A stretch of 64,000 bases of DNA from Bugulina stolonifera (GCA_935421135.1 OW285190.1:4898001-4962000), one strand, 5' to 3'; shown: positions 22,883 to 37,100, counted from the first letter of the stretch. Notes: generated from the letters alone by a model not told the origin. Program-made: numbers and translations.

Positions 22883-23078
22883 TGTTAGGTTACGTGGGTC
22901 AGGTATGTTCGTATATGCAGATAAACGCACTTACTTGGTCAAAAACAAGAAGTCTCTGAAAGCACGTGTGGTTTATTCAGCGTTCAAGACGTAAGAGACT
23001 TCCAATATCTCTGCGTCTTCTGGGATTACGTCACTTCCGCTATTCGCCAAACCCGTTGACGTCTAGCATCACATCACA
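22883..23078 (-). repeat. 5' LTR of the pol-less retrotransposon
   Basis: On the minus strand it starts TGTGATGTGATGCTAGACG and ends CCTAACA. It differs from the 3' copy by a few substitutions and small indels, including one near TTCGTATATGCAG. Confidence 0.85.
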
Positions 23079-23300
23079 TTTGTAGGAATATCTGTTGCCC
23101 GAGCCTACACCAGCAGCCGTTGTTCCAGACGACCCATAGCTAAGCCCAGCTGGGGTGGAACCACCACCTCCTGTACTGATGGATGATCTACTGACACCCC
23201 AGTAGGATGACAGGAGGACTGAGCCAGCTTCCCCTCCTCTCACTGTGGCTGAGAGACCCCGACGAGAGACTAAGCTACCGCTACCAGGACTATCAGTGCT
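23079..23300 (-). CDS. Possible Ser/Gly-rich exon cut by the LTR element
   Basis: An open minus-strand frame rich in Ser, Gly, Thr and Val (GVSRSSISTGGGGSTPAGLS) runs into the 5' LTR of the pol-less element. The GC content is higher than its surroundings. No family was recognised, and no continuation was found on the other side of the element. Coding status is uncertain. Confidence 0.25.
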
Positions 23301-23319
23301 ATTGCGCAGTACAGACAAC

Positions 23320-24978
23320 CAAGGAATACAACCGATGACCTCAGGAGCTGGTTACATTAGTTGGGCCCCTAGGCCACTAATGGGGAAGTGTGTTATAGAC
23401 ATGCTCCTGAGCCCTCAGACACTGACAAGGATTCCTTTTACATTATTATGTAATAGCATTCTGCAATCCATTCTTAATTGTACTAACATTGTTAAGCAAT
23501 AATCTATAGACGCCTATTCATTATTGTAAATGGACACTGTCCATCTTTTGCTTAGTATAAAAGCAGCTGAGCACTGCTTATCGCTTTCTTTCTGCTGTAT
23601 GCTTTCATACTGTAAACATTTTTGCTATTCAATGCACTATTTCACACATGAATAAATCTGGTGTAGTGCTGAGTAGCCTTAGATAGTTTACACAGTAGTT
23701 ACGGAGCAGTTGCCATTCAGGTAACGATTGTGCACACATATGTGGTAGTCGGTCATTAATTGCTTTGCTAAGGCCATTGGTGGTTGGTGTATGCTAGGTC
23801 ATTTACACGCATCCACAACAATTATACATCCTTTGTCTAACTATATTTTTATATGTGGCCCATTCTTGGCCACTTAGACCTCCAGGCTACCTTGTCATAG
23901 TGATCAGTTTCCAGTCCGTTCGGTTCTCTTGTCGGTTGATCTGGTTGATCTATAGAATAGGTGCAATGCATATAACAATATAATAGTATAACATACCCCT
24001 GGTATCGTTCTATCACAATCATGACCATTATCTTCTGTTGTCAGATTTTTGGCCTGAATCTGTTTCCAAATTTTTTCCTTCACATAACTAATTAATAGTA
24101 AGACTGGTTATTCATTCAAGTCACATCTCTCAATGACTGAATTTACAGTATAATGACTTGAGATAGTCGGTATGCCTGACATTGTCCATGTACATAATTA
24201 CACATGTAGTATTTAAACGTTTTGAAATTTGATCATCAATGCTGTGACAGACTAAAAGTGGTTACAAATTGCGGCAGTAGCTTGTATGAATGTTTGATAA
24301 ACTGGTGAATGCAACCATGTAATAGAAGTTCTCCAGTTCATGGCACAGCATCAGATGGATCAAAATGATGCACTTCCTCTTTTAATAAATACATAGGTAC
24401 AAATGTACATCTGTTACATGCCAGATGAATGGTAAGTTCTTTACCAAGCAGCTACAGCAAATAAATGGCAAACCCATGCTAAATATTTTATGTTATGAAC
24501 GTCAAAGTCTAAACTCAAACAGTCGCACCTACTGGTAGAATACAATTGGTGTCTTCGACCACTGAGCCTCCTCCAACACAAATAGCCAAGTAATCTGTGT
24601 TTTATTCGAACAGGGGTTGATCAAGCTAAACATATAATAATTATTTAGTAGTTATAAAAACATGTGACTAACAGAAGTAGAAATTGGGGAACAGACTCTT
24701 CAAGTGCCCATTTTCTTTCTTGAGTTGTTTCTGGATTTGTGTCATGTCATGTCATGCATTATCGAAAACTGTTTTTATTTTCATCAATATCTATTTATCA
24801 AGTAAAAAAAATACATGTAAAATTACAATCGCATTGGTGAAATTTTAAATTCAGCTGAACTTCACTAATCCTCCTCTGGGTTGCTAATCTAAATCTCTCT
24901 GGTTGTCAAAAGAGATCTGTTACTAGCTTTCACCTGTATTAGTTAGTAGATTAGTTGGTTTAACTGTGTATTTTGCAG
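23320..24978. other. Region upstream of the atlastin-like P-loop exon
   Basis: No exon, SINE or LTR was recognised. The gene's 5' untranslated exon and promoter should lie here or further left, but nothing decisive is visible. Confidence 0.35.
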
Positions 24979-25179
24979 AATCGGATGGTGCAGATTGTCT
25001 CCATTAAGACAGAAGCAGATGCTGTAATACCAACATTTCATGTAGATAAGCTGACAAAGGTACTCAGCAAACAAAGCTGTCCAGATGGCTATATAGTTCT
25101 GAGTATAGTAGGAAAGAAGAGAACTGGGAAATCATTCTTCATATGTGCTTTGGCCTCCTATCTGCAACATTTACAGCAG
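24979..25179 (+). CDS. Atlastin-like GTPase exon: P-loop
   Basis: The acceptor is TTTGCAG and the donor GTGCAT; 67 codons, phase 0 at both ends. It contains [18 protein letters not shown] and [15 protein letters not shown] with the Walker A GxxxxGKS. The Met at codon 3 (24985) could be the start; an upstream coding exon cannot be excluded. The exon is duplicated at 27767. Confidence 0.85.
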
Positions 25180-28100
25180 GTGCATGTATTTTCTGTTAAG
25201 AATTTGTAAAATCAGTCAACTAGCTATTATCTAACTTATTCAATCAGTCAAATCAGCAAGTTCTGAATGAATTACATCTACATGACTTTGTGTAAATATG
25301 CTTATGTGCGCAGCTCAGGCGACAGCTGCGGGGACATTCGTCTGCACGCACACCCGACAAGTGGGGACCAGTTTGACTTGTGGGGTCCGGCCCGGTCCCC
25401 ACAACTGCAACAGGCTCAGTTGAAAGGAAATTTCAATCTGAGCAGATATATACCTAGTTTTGGGTCGGTCCCCACAATGACCATTTTTGATGCACATGCT
25501 TTTGCACAATTATTGGGGAGATAATAACAGTGCGCAGACGGTGTGTGCATAGGCGTGGTCATGGCTTGGACCCCACACTGTATGTCTTGAGTCAAACAAA
25601 AACGCGGACCCCACTTTATTGAAGGTTGGCAGATGGCGGTCCCCACTTTAATAATCCCCTGCAAGCCTCTCTATTGCGCATGGAAGTGCAGTTGCGGGTA
25701 CCGCTTGACAGGAAGTGCTCTTGTATGTTAGAAGGAAAAAACATCGTGTTGACTGTGTGCAACTGTTACTTTCCACAAAAGTCATTGTGGGGACCATTAA
25801 CCGTTTATTGATGTTATATTGAAAGTGTGCATGTGACTCGTTATGTAAACGTTCTTGTGGGGACCTCCTACTGTATAATGATATTATATTGACCGCGTGC
25901 ATGTGATGCTTTTAATAATAGTTATTGTGGGAACCATGAACACTATAACTACATTGAATATTGGGACCTCTGTGTGCATGTGATACATTGTGTTATATTG
26001 TAGTTCTTGTGGGGATCGCTTACTCTGTAGGTTTGTTATACTGATTGTGTGCATGTGTTACTTTCAAGATGAGTATTGTTGGGACCGCTAGCAGTCTAAC
26101 TGTATTATATTGACTGTGTGCATGTGATAATTTCTATAGGAGTACTTGTGGGGACTGCTAACTCTCCAACTACATAATATTGACTGTGTGCATGTGTCAC
26201 TTTCTATAAGAGTACTTGTGGGAACCGCTAGCAGTCAAACTATATTATATTGAATGTGTGCATGTGATACTTTCTATAAGACTACTTGTGAGGACTGCTA
26301 ACAGTCCAACTATGTTATATTGACTGTGTGCATGGGACACTTTCTATAAGAGTACTTGTGGGGTCCGCTAGCAGTCTAACTATGTTATATTGAATGTGTG
26401 CATGTGACACTTTCTATAAGAGTACTTGTGAGGACCGTTAGCCGTTTAACTATATTATATTGACTGTGTGCATGTGACACTTTCTAAAAGAGTACTTGTG
26501 GGGACCGCTAGCAGTCTAACTATATTACATTGACCATGTGCATGTATAACTTTCTATAAGAATACTTGTGGGGTCCGCTACCTGTCAAACTATATTATAT
26601 TGACTGTACTGATACACCCGGAGATGACTCACCTAGTGAATATGTTGAGAAAGTTAAAGCACCACAATCTGTAAGTGTAGTCTGATCAGATGCAAAGTGC
26701 AGTGCAGTGCAGTGCAGCGCAGCGCTGTGCAGTGCCATTTTGTTGACTAAAATATGTCACATGTGCCTATGTATTTGCACACCTAAATGCAGGTGTGTAT
26801 TAGCTGGTTGGTTCATTGATCACTAACACAATATGTTGTGATATTCAGTGTTTACAAAAAATGCTAATATGGAAAACAATATTTTGCCTGGGAAACGCTG
26901 ACTGCTACAAAGTTATTTTTCTTTGGAAATTTCATTTATCCGGAGTATTGCAATGATTGGACCGACTCGGCCCCATCCCTGAGTGGGCCACCTCAGACAT
27001 TACGAACGTTAATACAGTTCTACATATAACTTGCTTACGTAACCTGTTTATGTACTAGAATGTTATTTATGTACATCTAATACTTTAAGTAATCATTAAT
27101 TTTTAAACCTTATTTCAAGTCCTACGAGATATGGTGACCACAAAGACAGCATCATAGATCACATTGCTGTCAATAGATTTAAGCATGGTATCAAAACTTG
27201 TACAGTAGACTATTTGGTGGCAGATCACCAGCCATGCACTAGTTCTATTGGAATTTCAACTCATTATTCCAAACTCAAGGCATCAGCTTTTTACACAAAA
27301 TTAGATTACAAGGCTTTGAATGAAAAGATCCAAGATCAGAACTGGAGTAAAATTACTGACCTAAACAATAGCCAAAACTCTATGGAAAACTTTTTATCCA
27401 CATTTCAAGCTTAAAAGCTAGTAGCAACCTAATTACAGTCAAAACTCATAAATTCGATTTTAAACAACCTTGGATGACTACCAAGTTACTTTCGCTTACA
27501 CAAGAGCGCACAAAGCTCCACCGCCAGATGAAAAATGAACCCTTTAATATTTTACTCAAGAAAAAGTATTGCAAATTTAGAAATTATGTTTCAAATACAA
27601 TCAAATATGCCAAAAGAGATTATTTTGCACAAAAATCTGAGTCTTGCACAAATAACACAAATGAGAAATGGAAATTCATCAATAAAATAATTACGAAAAA
27701 GGAGACAGACGAGAGTATTGTAATGTTTTTGAGTATAGTTGCATACGAGTGCTGATAGGACACACATTAAGATAGAAGCAGAAGTTGTGATACCAACATT
27801 CTATGTGGATAAGCTGACAAATGTACTCAGCAAACAAAACTGTCCAGATGGCTATATAGTACTGAGTATAGTAGGAAAGAAGAGAACTGGGAAATCATTT
27901 TTCATATGCGCTTTGGCCTCCTATCTGCAACATTTACAGCAGGTACATGGTTTCCTGTTAAGGATCTGTAAAATTGGTCAACTAGCTGTTATCTAACTTA
28001 TTCAATCAGTCAAATCAGCAAGTGATAGATATATGAACACAAAATTCGGAATGACCTACATCTACATAACTTTGTGTAATTATGTGTAGGTGTACATATG

Positions 28101-31100
28101 CAAAGTTTAAATGGCCAATGGGCAATGATGAGAAAAAAATCACTAATATTTCCTTTGCACGATGTGCGATGCATTAACCTCTATGTTGATGTTAGATGTA
28201 ATGATGGTAGCTGCCTGGTAATTAACTCCTTAGATTAGACATTGGCCACGAACAGGGCATTCATTTTGCCTTCTGCAGTTCCACATTATGGGGTTGCGAT
28301 CTCTACTGTCCCTAGCTGTATACCTAACTTTAACTGTGTTTTGTTGAATATATCATGACGCCTATATATCCAAGTTTAAGACGATCAGAGATGTTTTACT
28401 ATATTGGTAGATACACCCATCTTAAATGGTAGGTTGTACCCAATAATGTTGTAAGACCTGGTGTTTATTTTAGTGTGAGCAGTATTCAAAGTTAAAGCTA
28501 CATCTGGCATTGCCTTGTGCATTTTGGTAAATAGGCATGGCTTTATTGATAGAAAGAGGCATGTTCCTGGTGATGGTAGTTGAATAATTGGATCTGAGGC
28601 AAACGTACTTGCGTTGGTTGTTTCATTTGACAAAGTATGAGTGTGCTTTTATGCCTTCAGGCTAAACGTCACACCAAGACACAGGGCTATTTATTCTCTG
28701 GGCTTTAATGGTGATTTTGAGGCATAGTTTATTGAATAAAAGACCTCAGGTTTTTTCTGGGTAGATTGAATTTTTTGGGACTTTCCTTGATGGTGATCCT
28801 GATGTAAGACAGATGTGTGACCAAATATTGTAATGTTTTTGAGTGCTATTGCATACGAGAGCCGAGGGCTACAAGTAGGGGAAGGGCTTGGAAGGTGGTA
28901 GAGGCCGACCAAGTGTACCTTCTGCTCATTACATAAAAGAGTGAACAGTTATGTGTGCTCTTTACAGGTGTATTGTAAGTTATATCAGACGTAGGCCGAT
29001 GCCGAGACTCATTGGAGCTCAGGACCGACGTAGGTCATGTAGAGTTTATACTCCGAGGGAGTCTAGAGAAAGATTGTCTAGCCTTGAGATCCTAAGCTCG
29101 ATGCTAGGTTCATTAGAACCCGGGATCGGCCTAAGTCTAAGGAGTAGATAAAGATGTGCTTAGCCTAGGATGAGGTGAACTCGAGCCGTACTGAATCCAA
29201 AGGATTCTCAGGTGGAGTTACCCGCCTAAAGAGTAAGCTTCTGTAGGTTGAGTTAGGAGATGTTGCTTTATTCAAGCGCAATCAACAACTGAATTATAAC
29301 ACAAAATGCACTGCCTTATATACATAACAAACTTCCGGCTCCCGACATGGTATCGGCTATCCGACATGGGGTCGGCTCCAGAACGGATACAACAATATGT
29401 CTGGTTCCGCCCGACTCAACCACATAAAAGGTCGGCCTTTGCACAAAATGTGCTTACAATAAGGAGAAACATGTCGTATATAATTATGAGCTTAATCTAT
29501 AAGGTCGGCCACGAAGTTACTATATAAAATGGCAAAAAGACTCTAATAATTCACAATCAAGCAAAAACGTACAATTACTAAATAGCTACATAAATGTGGG
29601 AAAAACCAAGTTGCAATAGAACGTAATCCCAAGGCTTGAATGCTAGTACATATATTATATTATTATATATAAAACACGCAGTATATAAGATAATAATGAA
29701 TGCATGGATGAATATGGATAACAATGTCATGCATGGATAAGATATGTATAGTAATTCAATGTCAGCTACCATAATGTTTGTGTGGCTGGCCTAGGTGTCA
29801 TAACCACGGAGGCTGTTTCACCACAATATGTTTAACATTAGACGTTGGAAGCATATTTCAATAAATTCACTAGTTTAAACACCATCAAAGCCTCCCATAG
29901 TAACTTCTGAGGAAAATTTACAAGTAGAAGATTCCACAATGTGGACTTCAACAACGTAAAGCTGAAAGAAATAGTGATGATCGATTTTGTCGTTGATATA
30001 AACTCACTAGATGCCTAATTTGGTGTTTATCCACGCATTGATGATGTAGTGAGACAAAACAGCAATGATAATTCTTTCTAGTAACTGTTTACTCACTCTC
30101 CCTAGTTGAGTTTTGTGGGAAAAGAGTAGCCTTTGAAGAAGAATTATTTTGCAGGTTGGGCTTACGATTTTTATGAAACAGTCGAACAAAATTTGTTGAA
30201 GAGTGAGTGAGTGAAATGGTGATACTACACTATTTTTGGTCAGATGAATTATTAGGATGGTTCTATTTATAACAATAAGTGAGCACCAGGCATTAGACAT
30301 TATTTAACATATCTCACTCACCACAAAGTGCACTGATTATTGAATTACTCATCACATACTTGTCTGTAATATACCAATTTGGACAAGCATACTACCAGAT
30401 ATTAAGCTAATTGATTGTGTAATGGTTGTCTAGGGTGCACTCTATCAACTGTGAGTTTGAGTTTCGCTAAACAGAGAGTACTGAGCTGTACGCTGATGGT
30501 TCTAGTGCTAAGGTACATGCAGGGGAGTTTTGATAGCATAATAAATTTGAATAAGATTCATGTCCTGTTGCTATTTACTCTGCTGTTGGTTTTATACCAA
30601 CAGATGCTATCAGGGTATCTTGCAATATCGCGTATGCAATATCTTACTACAGACATTGTAAGACCCCTAGACAACAGAAACAAATTTGCTCTAAGTACCA
30701 TGTGGCCTATAGAAACTGCATTAGTAATGAATGACCTTACTTTCTTTTTGAAAAGCCTTGGTTCTATTGCGCAATATCACCCTGCCGTGAGCATTGCGTT
30801 GTAGGCCTACACTATGACATTATTGAGATGGTTCACACTGTGTACTGCCCACTGAACTAAATAGCTGCTAAAAGGGAGTTATTGTAATAGATTTGCCGGT
30901 TGCTTGCTGCCAGAAGGCAGGGACACACAACTCTATTACCTTAAGGCCTCTCCTAAGGGCTTGGCAATCTAATCCTCAGCCTAACTAATTGGATTGAAGC
31001 TAGGGGAATTATAGCTGAATAAAGAATGGAACGTCTGGAGGCACTAGAATGACCAACTGTTTGGTTTTTATAATATATAATTTTTCAATAAGTACAGAAT

Positions 31101-34100
31101 CAGAATAATAACAATAATAACCAGAAGAGAATAGAGATATAAATATATGCACAATGAAACTATAACTCAACACAGAAGTAGGGTAACAATGTCAATATAT
31201 AATCATACCACAGTCCCTCAGTACCAGTCGATCTTTTATTTTCGTAGTCCTGGCTTCAACTGTCTCTAGTCTTGTCTGATTTCTTCTTTTTCTTCTCAGC
31301 CTCTATTCGACAACAAGCACAGATATAGCTGTGGATATCTTTGCTCAACTTGACTCGTTTGGTATGATTCTACTACATTATTTCCCTTGGTAGCTTCTTT
31401 ACTATCAGTATTATGACATTAGAAGGTTTTCAAATAGAAATACAAAAATTATGCTGATCCCAGTGTATTAAAAATTGAGCATACTAAGTTATTAATTTCC
31501 TTAGCGATGAACAAATTTTTTTAAAAAACAACATTTCTTAGACACTTTTTGCTTACTGAGAAAACTAAAATTGCTCATAGACTATGGACCACTGGTGCAC
31601 TGCTTTATTTTTCATATGTTCAGTAGATTACTTGTCACATAATATGAGGACAACAATTGATGTAAATGGTGAACATTATAAAAAAACTACCCATAGTCTC
31701 ACATTAAAAATATTTACCCATGTGCAAGTAGGTTGTCCCTCGACCATAAACACCCACAAAAACATTACAATACAATAATATCTTGCTATACAGTGCATCA
31801 TGGAACAACCTAGATTAAAGTTTCTTTGAATTAATCTCCATTATTTGGACACTCATCCCGGCATCATAATAAAAGAACAAATAATGCTACACAACTAAGA
31901 AGCTACTAAATTATGTAACCTATAGCTGAAAAGACTATGACTTGCATAACTTGGGCTTCAAATAGTAGTAGCTATGAGGATTAGAGTGATAGCTAGCTAA
32001 AATAATATATGCCACAGACATTTTAGCACTAGATAACCATACCATAATTTTTAAAAAAAGCTATTGTACATGTATGGTTGTAGATGTTGGAATTTCATTT
32101 CTCAATGCATCCATTGATGTAAATAGATTTATTTCTTTTATCAACGCTAATTTCAATTGTGTATGAATTTAAAACCTCTGGGGTCATTGCTTTGCTACTT
32201 AAAAACTTTTTGCCATGTATGTTTGTAGATGCAACAGATAATGTTCATCATAATGCAAAGTGCAATGTTTAAGCATGTTTTAAGCATCACACACTTACAT
32301 ATATATGTATTTATTATATATTGTTGGTTGTGGAAATTCATGAAATTGCTTGATTTGTGTCAATATACATGTAGAATCCAGATGACACTAGCACCAATTG
32401 GCTAGAGCAAAAGGTTAATTTGGAAGGATCCGAATGGAAATGTGGATCTAAATCTGTCACCAAGGGAATATGGGTGTGGGAAGATGTGCTCAAAATCAAA
32501 TGCGAAGATAAAGAGGTAAAATATTGTAATGGTACAGGACATTTGTATACGACTCCAGCTACCGGACAAAGACCTACAGCACCCTAAGTGCCTAGTAGTT
32601 GTCAAAGCGCTACTCAGCTGACACTCAAACTCTCATAACTAGCTGCTCGTATACCCACATTCAATTGTATTGCATGTTAAACCATTTAATTACTGTCTAT
32701 ATACGTGTATTCATGTGTTTATACCCATTTCATGTTATTGTATATACTTGTACAATTATACTAAGTCTTTTAATGCCTTTTATACCCATGTACAGAGGCC
32801 CAACCTCTCAGAATCCATTGATATTCATTTTGTACATGGATTGGACCTTTATAAGCAACTTTTGGATAACCTGACCCATTTTGGGTCGGCCGTCGGGCTT
32901 CCGGCGGCCATTTTGTTGCGCAACTTCCGGACGACCTTACATCATCTTTTCCCGACACTACGTCGGCCAAAAGTCCTCATACTATATAAAGGGCATTGTT
33001 TCACTGTTCATTGTTTCAGTCTTCACTTGGCTTTCAATAAAGACACATCTATACTTGATACAGAGACTTTCACTTCCTTTTGTCAGGTCATTCGCTTAGC
33101 GAACCGCCTACTAGGTCGGATCACTCTCTTTCAACGTATAGTCTGAAGGCCAGACTTGGGACCAGATGGGTCGTCTCTGGTAGCTATTGGGCTACTGAGA
33201 CCGCTCAATCTTTCATGTAATGCGAAGTCCTAGCACCACTCATAGGCACTTCATTTCTGGGTCGATAGTCGTCCAAGGACGACCGCACCAAATCACAGAA
33301 ACCATTACAATATAAATCATACTTCTATGCAAGGAATTAACCTTTTGAGCTGTCCAGATGCTGTTTTAAATTCACGAAGCATCCCCGGTGGGCAGTAGAC
33401 ATGCTCTCAGCTAACTGCACACAAAGCACCCCTCATCGTAATTGCCAAGTTATTACTGCTCCAAATAAGGAGGTTTTGTCGGAGGCTGCACCTATCGGGG
33501 TAGATGTGGTGTAGAGCACGTCATGCAGCCAAAATATTTACTACATTATTATGTATTCAATTAACTAAATATTGCAAACAATTATTATTAATTTTAAAAA
33601 TGTTATTTTATTTGTGCAAAACAGAAATATCCATATTTTTTAGTGATATCCGTAAGATTCCTTTTGAAAACTCAAGTTTCCATGGCCGAATAATATTAGT
33701 TGTGACTCTTCACTAATCAAAACATTCAAGTTACCAGTTAAATTTTTACATGTCCCTAGAAATTCGATGTTACCTACATACACTTCTACAAGTGAAGTTG
33801 CTATTCAGTTTTATTTCTGAACTACGCGTACTCAATCATTACACTATCCTGAAGCCTTTTCCGGAATTCTGATATAATGTATCGACATCACCTTTCTTAC
33901 TAATATTATAATAATTTATAATGACTTTTATTCATGCACATGTATAATTGTTTATAATTAATTAGATTCTATTTTTTAATATTTCAATTATTTTTGCATT
34001 TATGACATAATCTTCCCCTAATAGACCACAGAGAATCACGCTTGCATCATATGGAGTGTCCAGATTGGGCTTCTTTAGTAACTTTAAAGTACTGTTGCTT

Positions 34101-37100
34101 TGCACATTTGTGATAATATTATAAATGCATGACACAGAGAGCGTCGTGACTGTATGCTATACTATACTAAACTGATTTATTTCAGAGGAACATCTTGTCA
34201 ACAAAATCCTCATGTGATGAGGATGACTCATACAAAGCAAAACAACTGGAAATAGATAATTCAGTATTGCATCAGAAAATGTAACAAAGTAATATTTCTG
34301 CATCAAGTTGTAAAAAACTGTTGATTCATGTTATGCTGACATACACATGATGATGATTTACTAGTGCACACAAACATCAATACATTACATCCCTTACCAA
34401 TTTTACAGGCAGTAAAACTAGGGTAGTAAAAGAAACATATATAAGCAAGCAGTAATTCCAATCTAACAAATTGACGCATATGGAAATATATGTATACTGA
34501 TGAAATAAAACTGTATGTAATATTGTAATGGTTTCTGGTTTTCGAGCGGTCGTCCTTGGACGACTGCCGACCCAAGAAATCAAGTGCCTATGAGTGGTGC
34601 TAGGCCTTCTCATTACACGAAAGATCGAGTGGTCTCAGTAGTCAAAGTACTACCAGAGACGACCCATCTGGTCCCGAGTTTAGCCTGGAGACTATACTGT
34701 GAAAGAGAGTGATCCGACCTAGTAGGCGGTTCGCTAAGCGAATGACCTGGCAAAAGGAAGTGAAAGTCTCTGCATCAAGTATAGATGTGTCTTTATTGAA
34801 AGCCAAGCAAAGACTGAGACAACGAATGATAAAACATGGTCCTTTATATAGTATAAAAACTTCTGCCCTATGTAGTGTCGGGAAAAGACGACGTAAGGTC
34901 GTCCGGAAGTTGCGCAACAACATGGCGGCCGGAAGCCCGACGGCCGACCCAAAATAGGTCGGGTTATACAAAAGTTGCTTATAATCATCCAATTCATATA
35001 CAAAATGAATATCAAGTGATTCTGAGAGGTCGGGCCTCTTTACATGGGTATAAAAGGTACCAAAAGACTCAGTAATTGCCATACATGAATGTACAATGGT
35101 ATATAGTTAAGTAGTACAGAATGCAAGCAGGTATATACATGTAAGCACACATAACAATGAGTGTCAGGTGATAGGAGGCGACTGTGCGTACCATTACAAT
35201 ATATGTCAGGTTGCAAACAGAATTTAAGTCTCAAATTCTACGCGACCAAATTTCTATCTATCTAGTGAACCCTAATGTTACCGATCTCTCAGACAGAGAC
35301 CCGGGAAGCGGAACAGCCACCCCTGCCAGTGTCCCGTAACGCTGGGGGACTACCAGGGCTCCGTTGCCGTGCCTCAGGTATTTTAGCAAAACCTTAACAA
35401 AGGTGGAACTTCAACATGTGTGTTTACCACCCTCATCCCTCACAATAATTTCTTATCCTTCTTTAGCAACAACCGTCTTGGATTCTGGCTCAAAATTCCC
35501 ATCTAACTTTCCCCCTTTTTTCTTTCCTCATCAAAGCTTGTTCCCCAATGCCAATCTCCTTCCCTGAACTATTCTTATCCAAATACTCCTTATTCTGAAA
35601 TTTGGCTCTTGCATCGAGGTCAGCAGCCTTGTTAAACACAGTGAGGTTGGAGTCAGTGCCTATTAAACCTGGTAGCTTGGTTCTCATTTCACGACCACCA
35701 CACAAAAGACTAAGTGGTAGTACGCCCGTACTACTGTGTGGGGTTGACCTGTATGCAAAAAAGGAAATCCTTCAAAGCTCTGCCCAGATTCTCTTTATTC
35801 GCATTAGCAATCTTCAGTGGTTTTAGAATTGTGCGATTTAACCTTTCTACTTCTCCATTTGCCTGGGGCCACAATGGGGTAGTCGAGATCCATTTGATAT
35901 TACAAGACTGTAGGTACTCCTGAAATTCGGTTTAGATAAATTGAGGACCATTCTCAGTGTCTCACAATAACCGAACCTTGCAAACACAGCATCAAGAAAC
36001 TTGATCACCTTCTCAGATCTAGTGGAACCAAGAATGCACACTTGAAGTAGCGGCTGTAGTAGTCAACAAGAACAATAATTAACCGACCATCAGGTATCGG
36101 GTAACGGACCTAGAATGTCTGAACTGTGATATGACCATGCTTTATCTGGAAACCTCATCATAGTCACTGTGTGTGGAGCATCTGGTTGAGAAACAGTCAT
36201 GCACTCAACATAACTTCTACAATAGCTCTCAGCCTGCTTGTCAATACCTGGCCGCCACACCTTAGTTCGTAGTCTCTGCTTGATCTAAACTATGCCCTGA
36301 TGTTCATCAAGTTCAACAACTTTATCTCTCAGACTCCTAAGTATAACAATCCTATTACCTCTAAGTGACACACCCTGAACTTCACTAAGCTCCGGAGACA
36401 AACTCTTGTACAAGAGTAGACAATTCCCAAAATCGTTGTTGTAAATAGCCTATGCGACAACCATGATTTCTTCATATCGCCTGGACTCATCAGCAGCCTC
36501 CTCCCATGCCATAGCTCTCGGCACAGTTTCACCAGCTGTATTCTCTATGAAGCGTTCACCAACAACAGTGGCTATACAGAGAATTATCAACACTCGCAAC
36601 CATCCTGGATAATGGATCCGCTATGTTGGATTTAGCGCTCTGATGTACAACATTAAACCTGAAAGACTGCAATCTCAGTGCTCACCATTCTATCCTGGAT
36701 ACAGGCTTAGACCGAGGATTGTTGAAAATGAACTGCAGTGCTTTGTGATCGGTAACCAGCTCAAACTCTGTACCCATTAAGTACAACATGAAGTGCTCAC
36801 ACGTCCACACTAGCGAAAGTGCTTCTCTCTCCGTCTGACTGTAGCGCTTCTCAATATCAGACAGTGATCGGTGACCACAGGCAATCACACAATCAATACC
36901 ATGCTGTGTCTGAAGAAGAACTGCTCCTAACCCAAATGGAGATGCATTGGTGATGAGTCTGGTTCTAGTGTTCAGATCATACTGTACCAATGTGTCCGTG
37001 TTACTCATCAGATGTGTTATTCTATCAAAGGCCTCCTGTTGCGCACTAGCCCAGCGGAAGACTGCATTTGTATGCATCTACCTCCTGATACGCTCTGAAA

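Larger units (their letters stand above)
19917..23078 (-). mobile_element. Non-autonomous LTR retrotransposon with gag and two further ORFs, no pol
   Basis: Two homologous LTRs (22883-23078 is 5', 19917-20119 is 3' on the minus strand) flank a 2.76-kb interior. Next to the 5' LTR is a primer-binding site and next to the 3' LTR a polypurine tract, so the orientation is minus. The interior encodes a gag with one CCHC knuckle, a second ORF with two CCHC knuckles, and an acidic ORF. No protease, reverse transcriptase, RNase H or integrase motif is present. No clear target duplication was found (flanks CACGT and TTGTA). Confidence 0.85.

Noticed and set aside
30415..30804. 129-codon plus-strand open frame in a GTPase intron
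   Set aside because: No recognisable domain, no splice or Kozak support, composition like the surrounding intron; could be chance.
31281..31369. GTPase exon after a strong acceptor
   Set aside because: The phase-0 frame required by the neighbouring exons contains a stop; only another phase is open.
32670..33146. 158-codon frame in solo LTR copy B
   Set aside because: It lies across the LTR promoter and poly(A) signal; kept only as a finding for comparison among copies, not as a gene.
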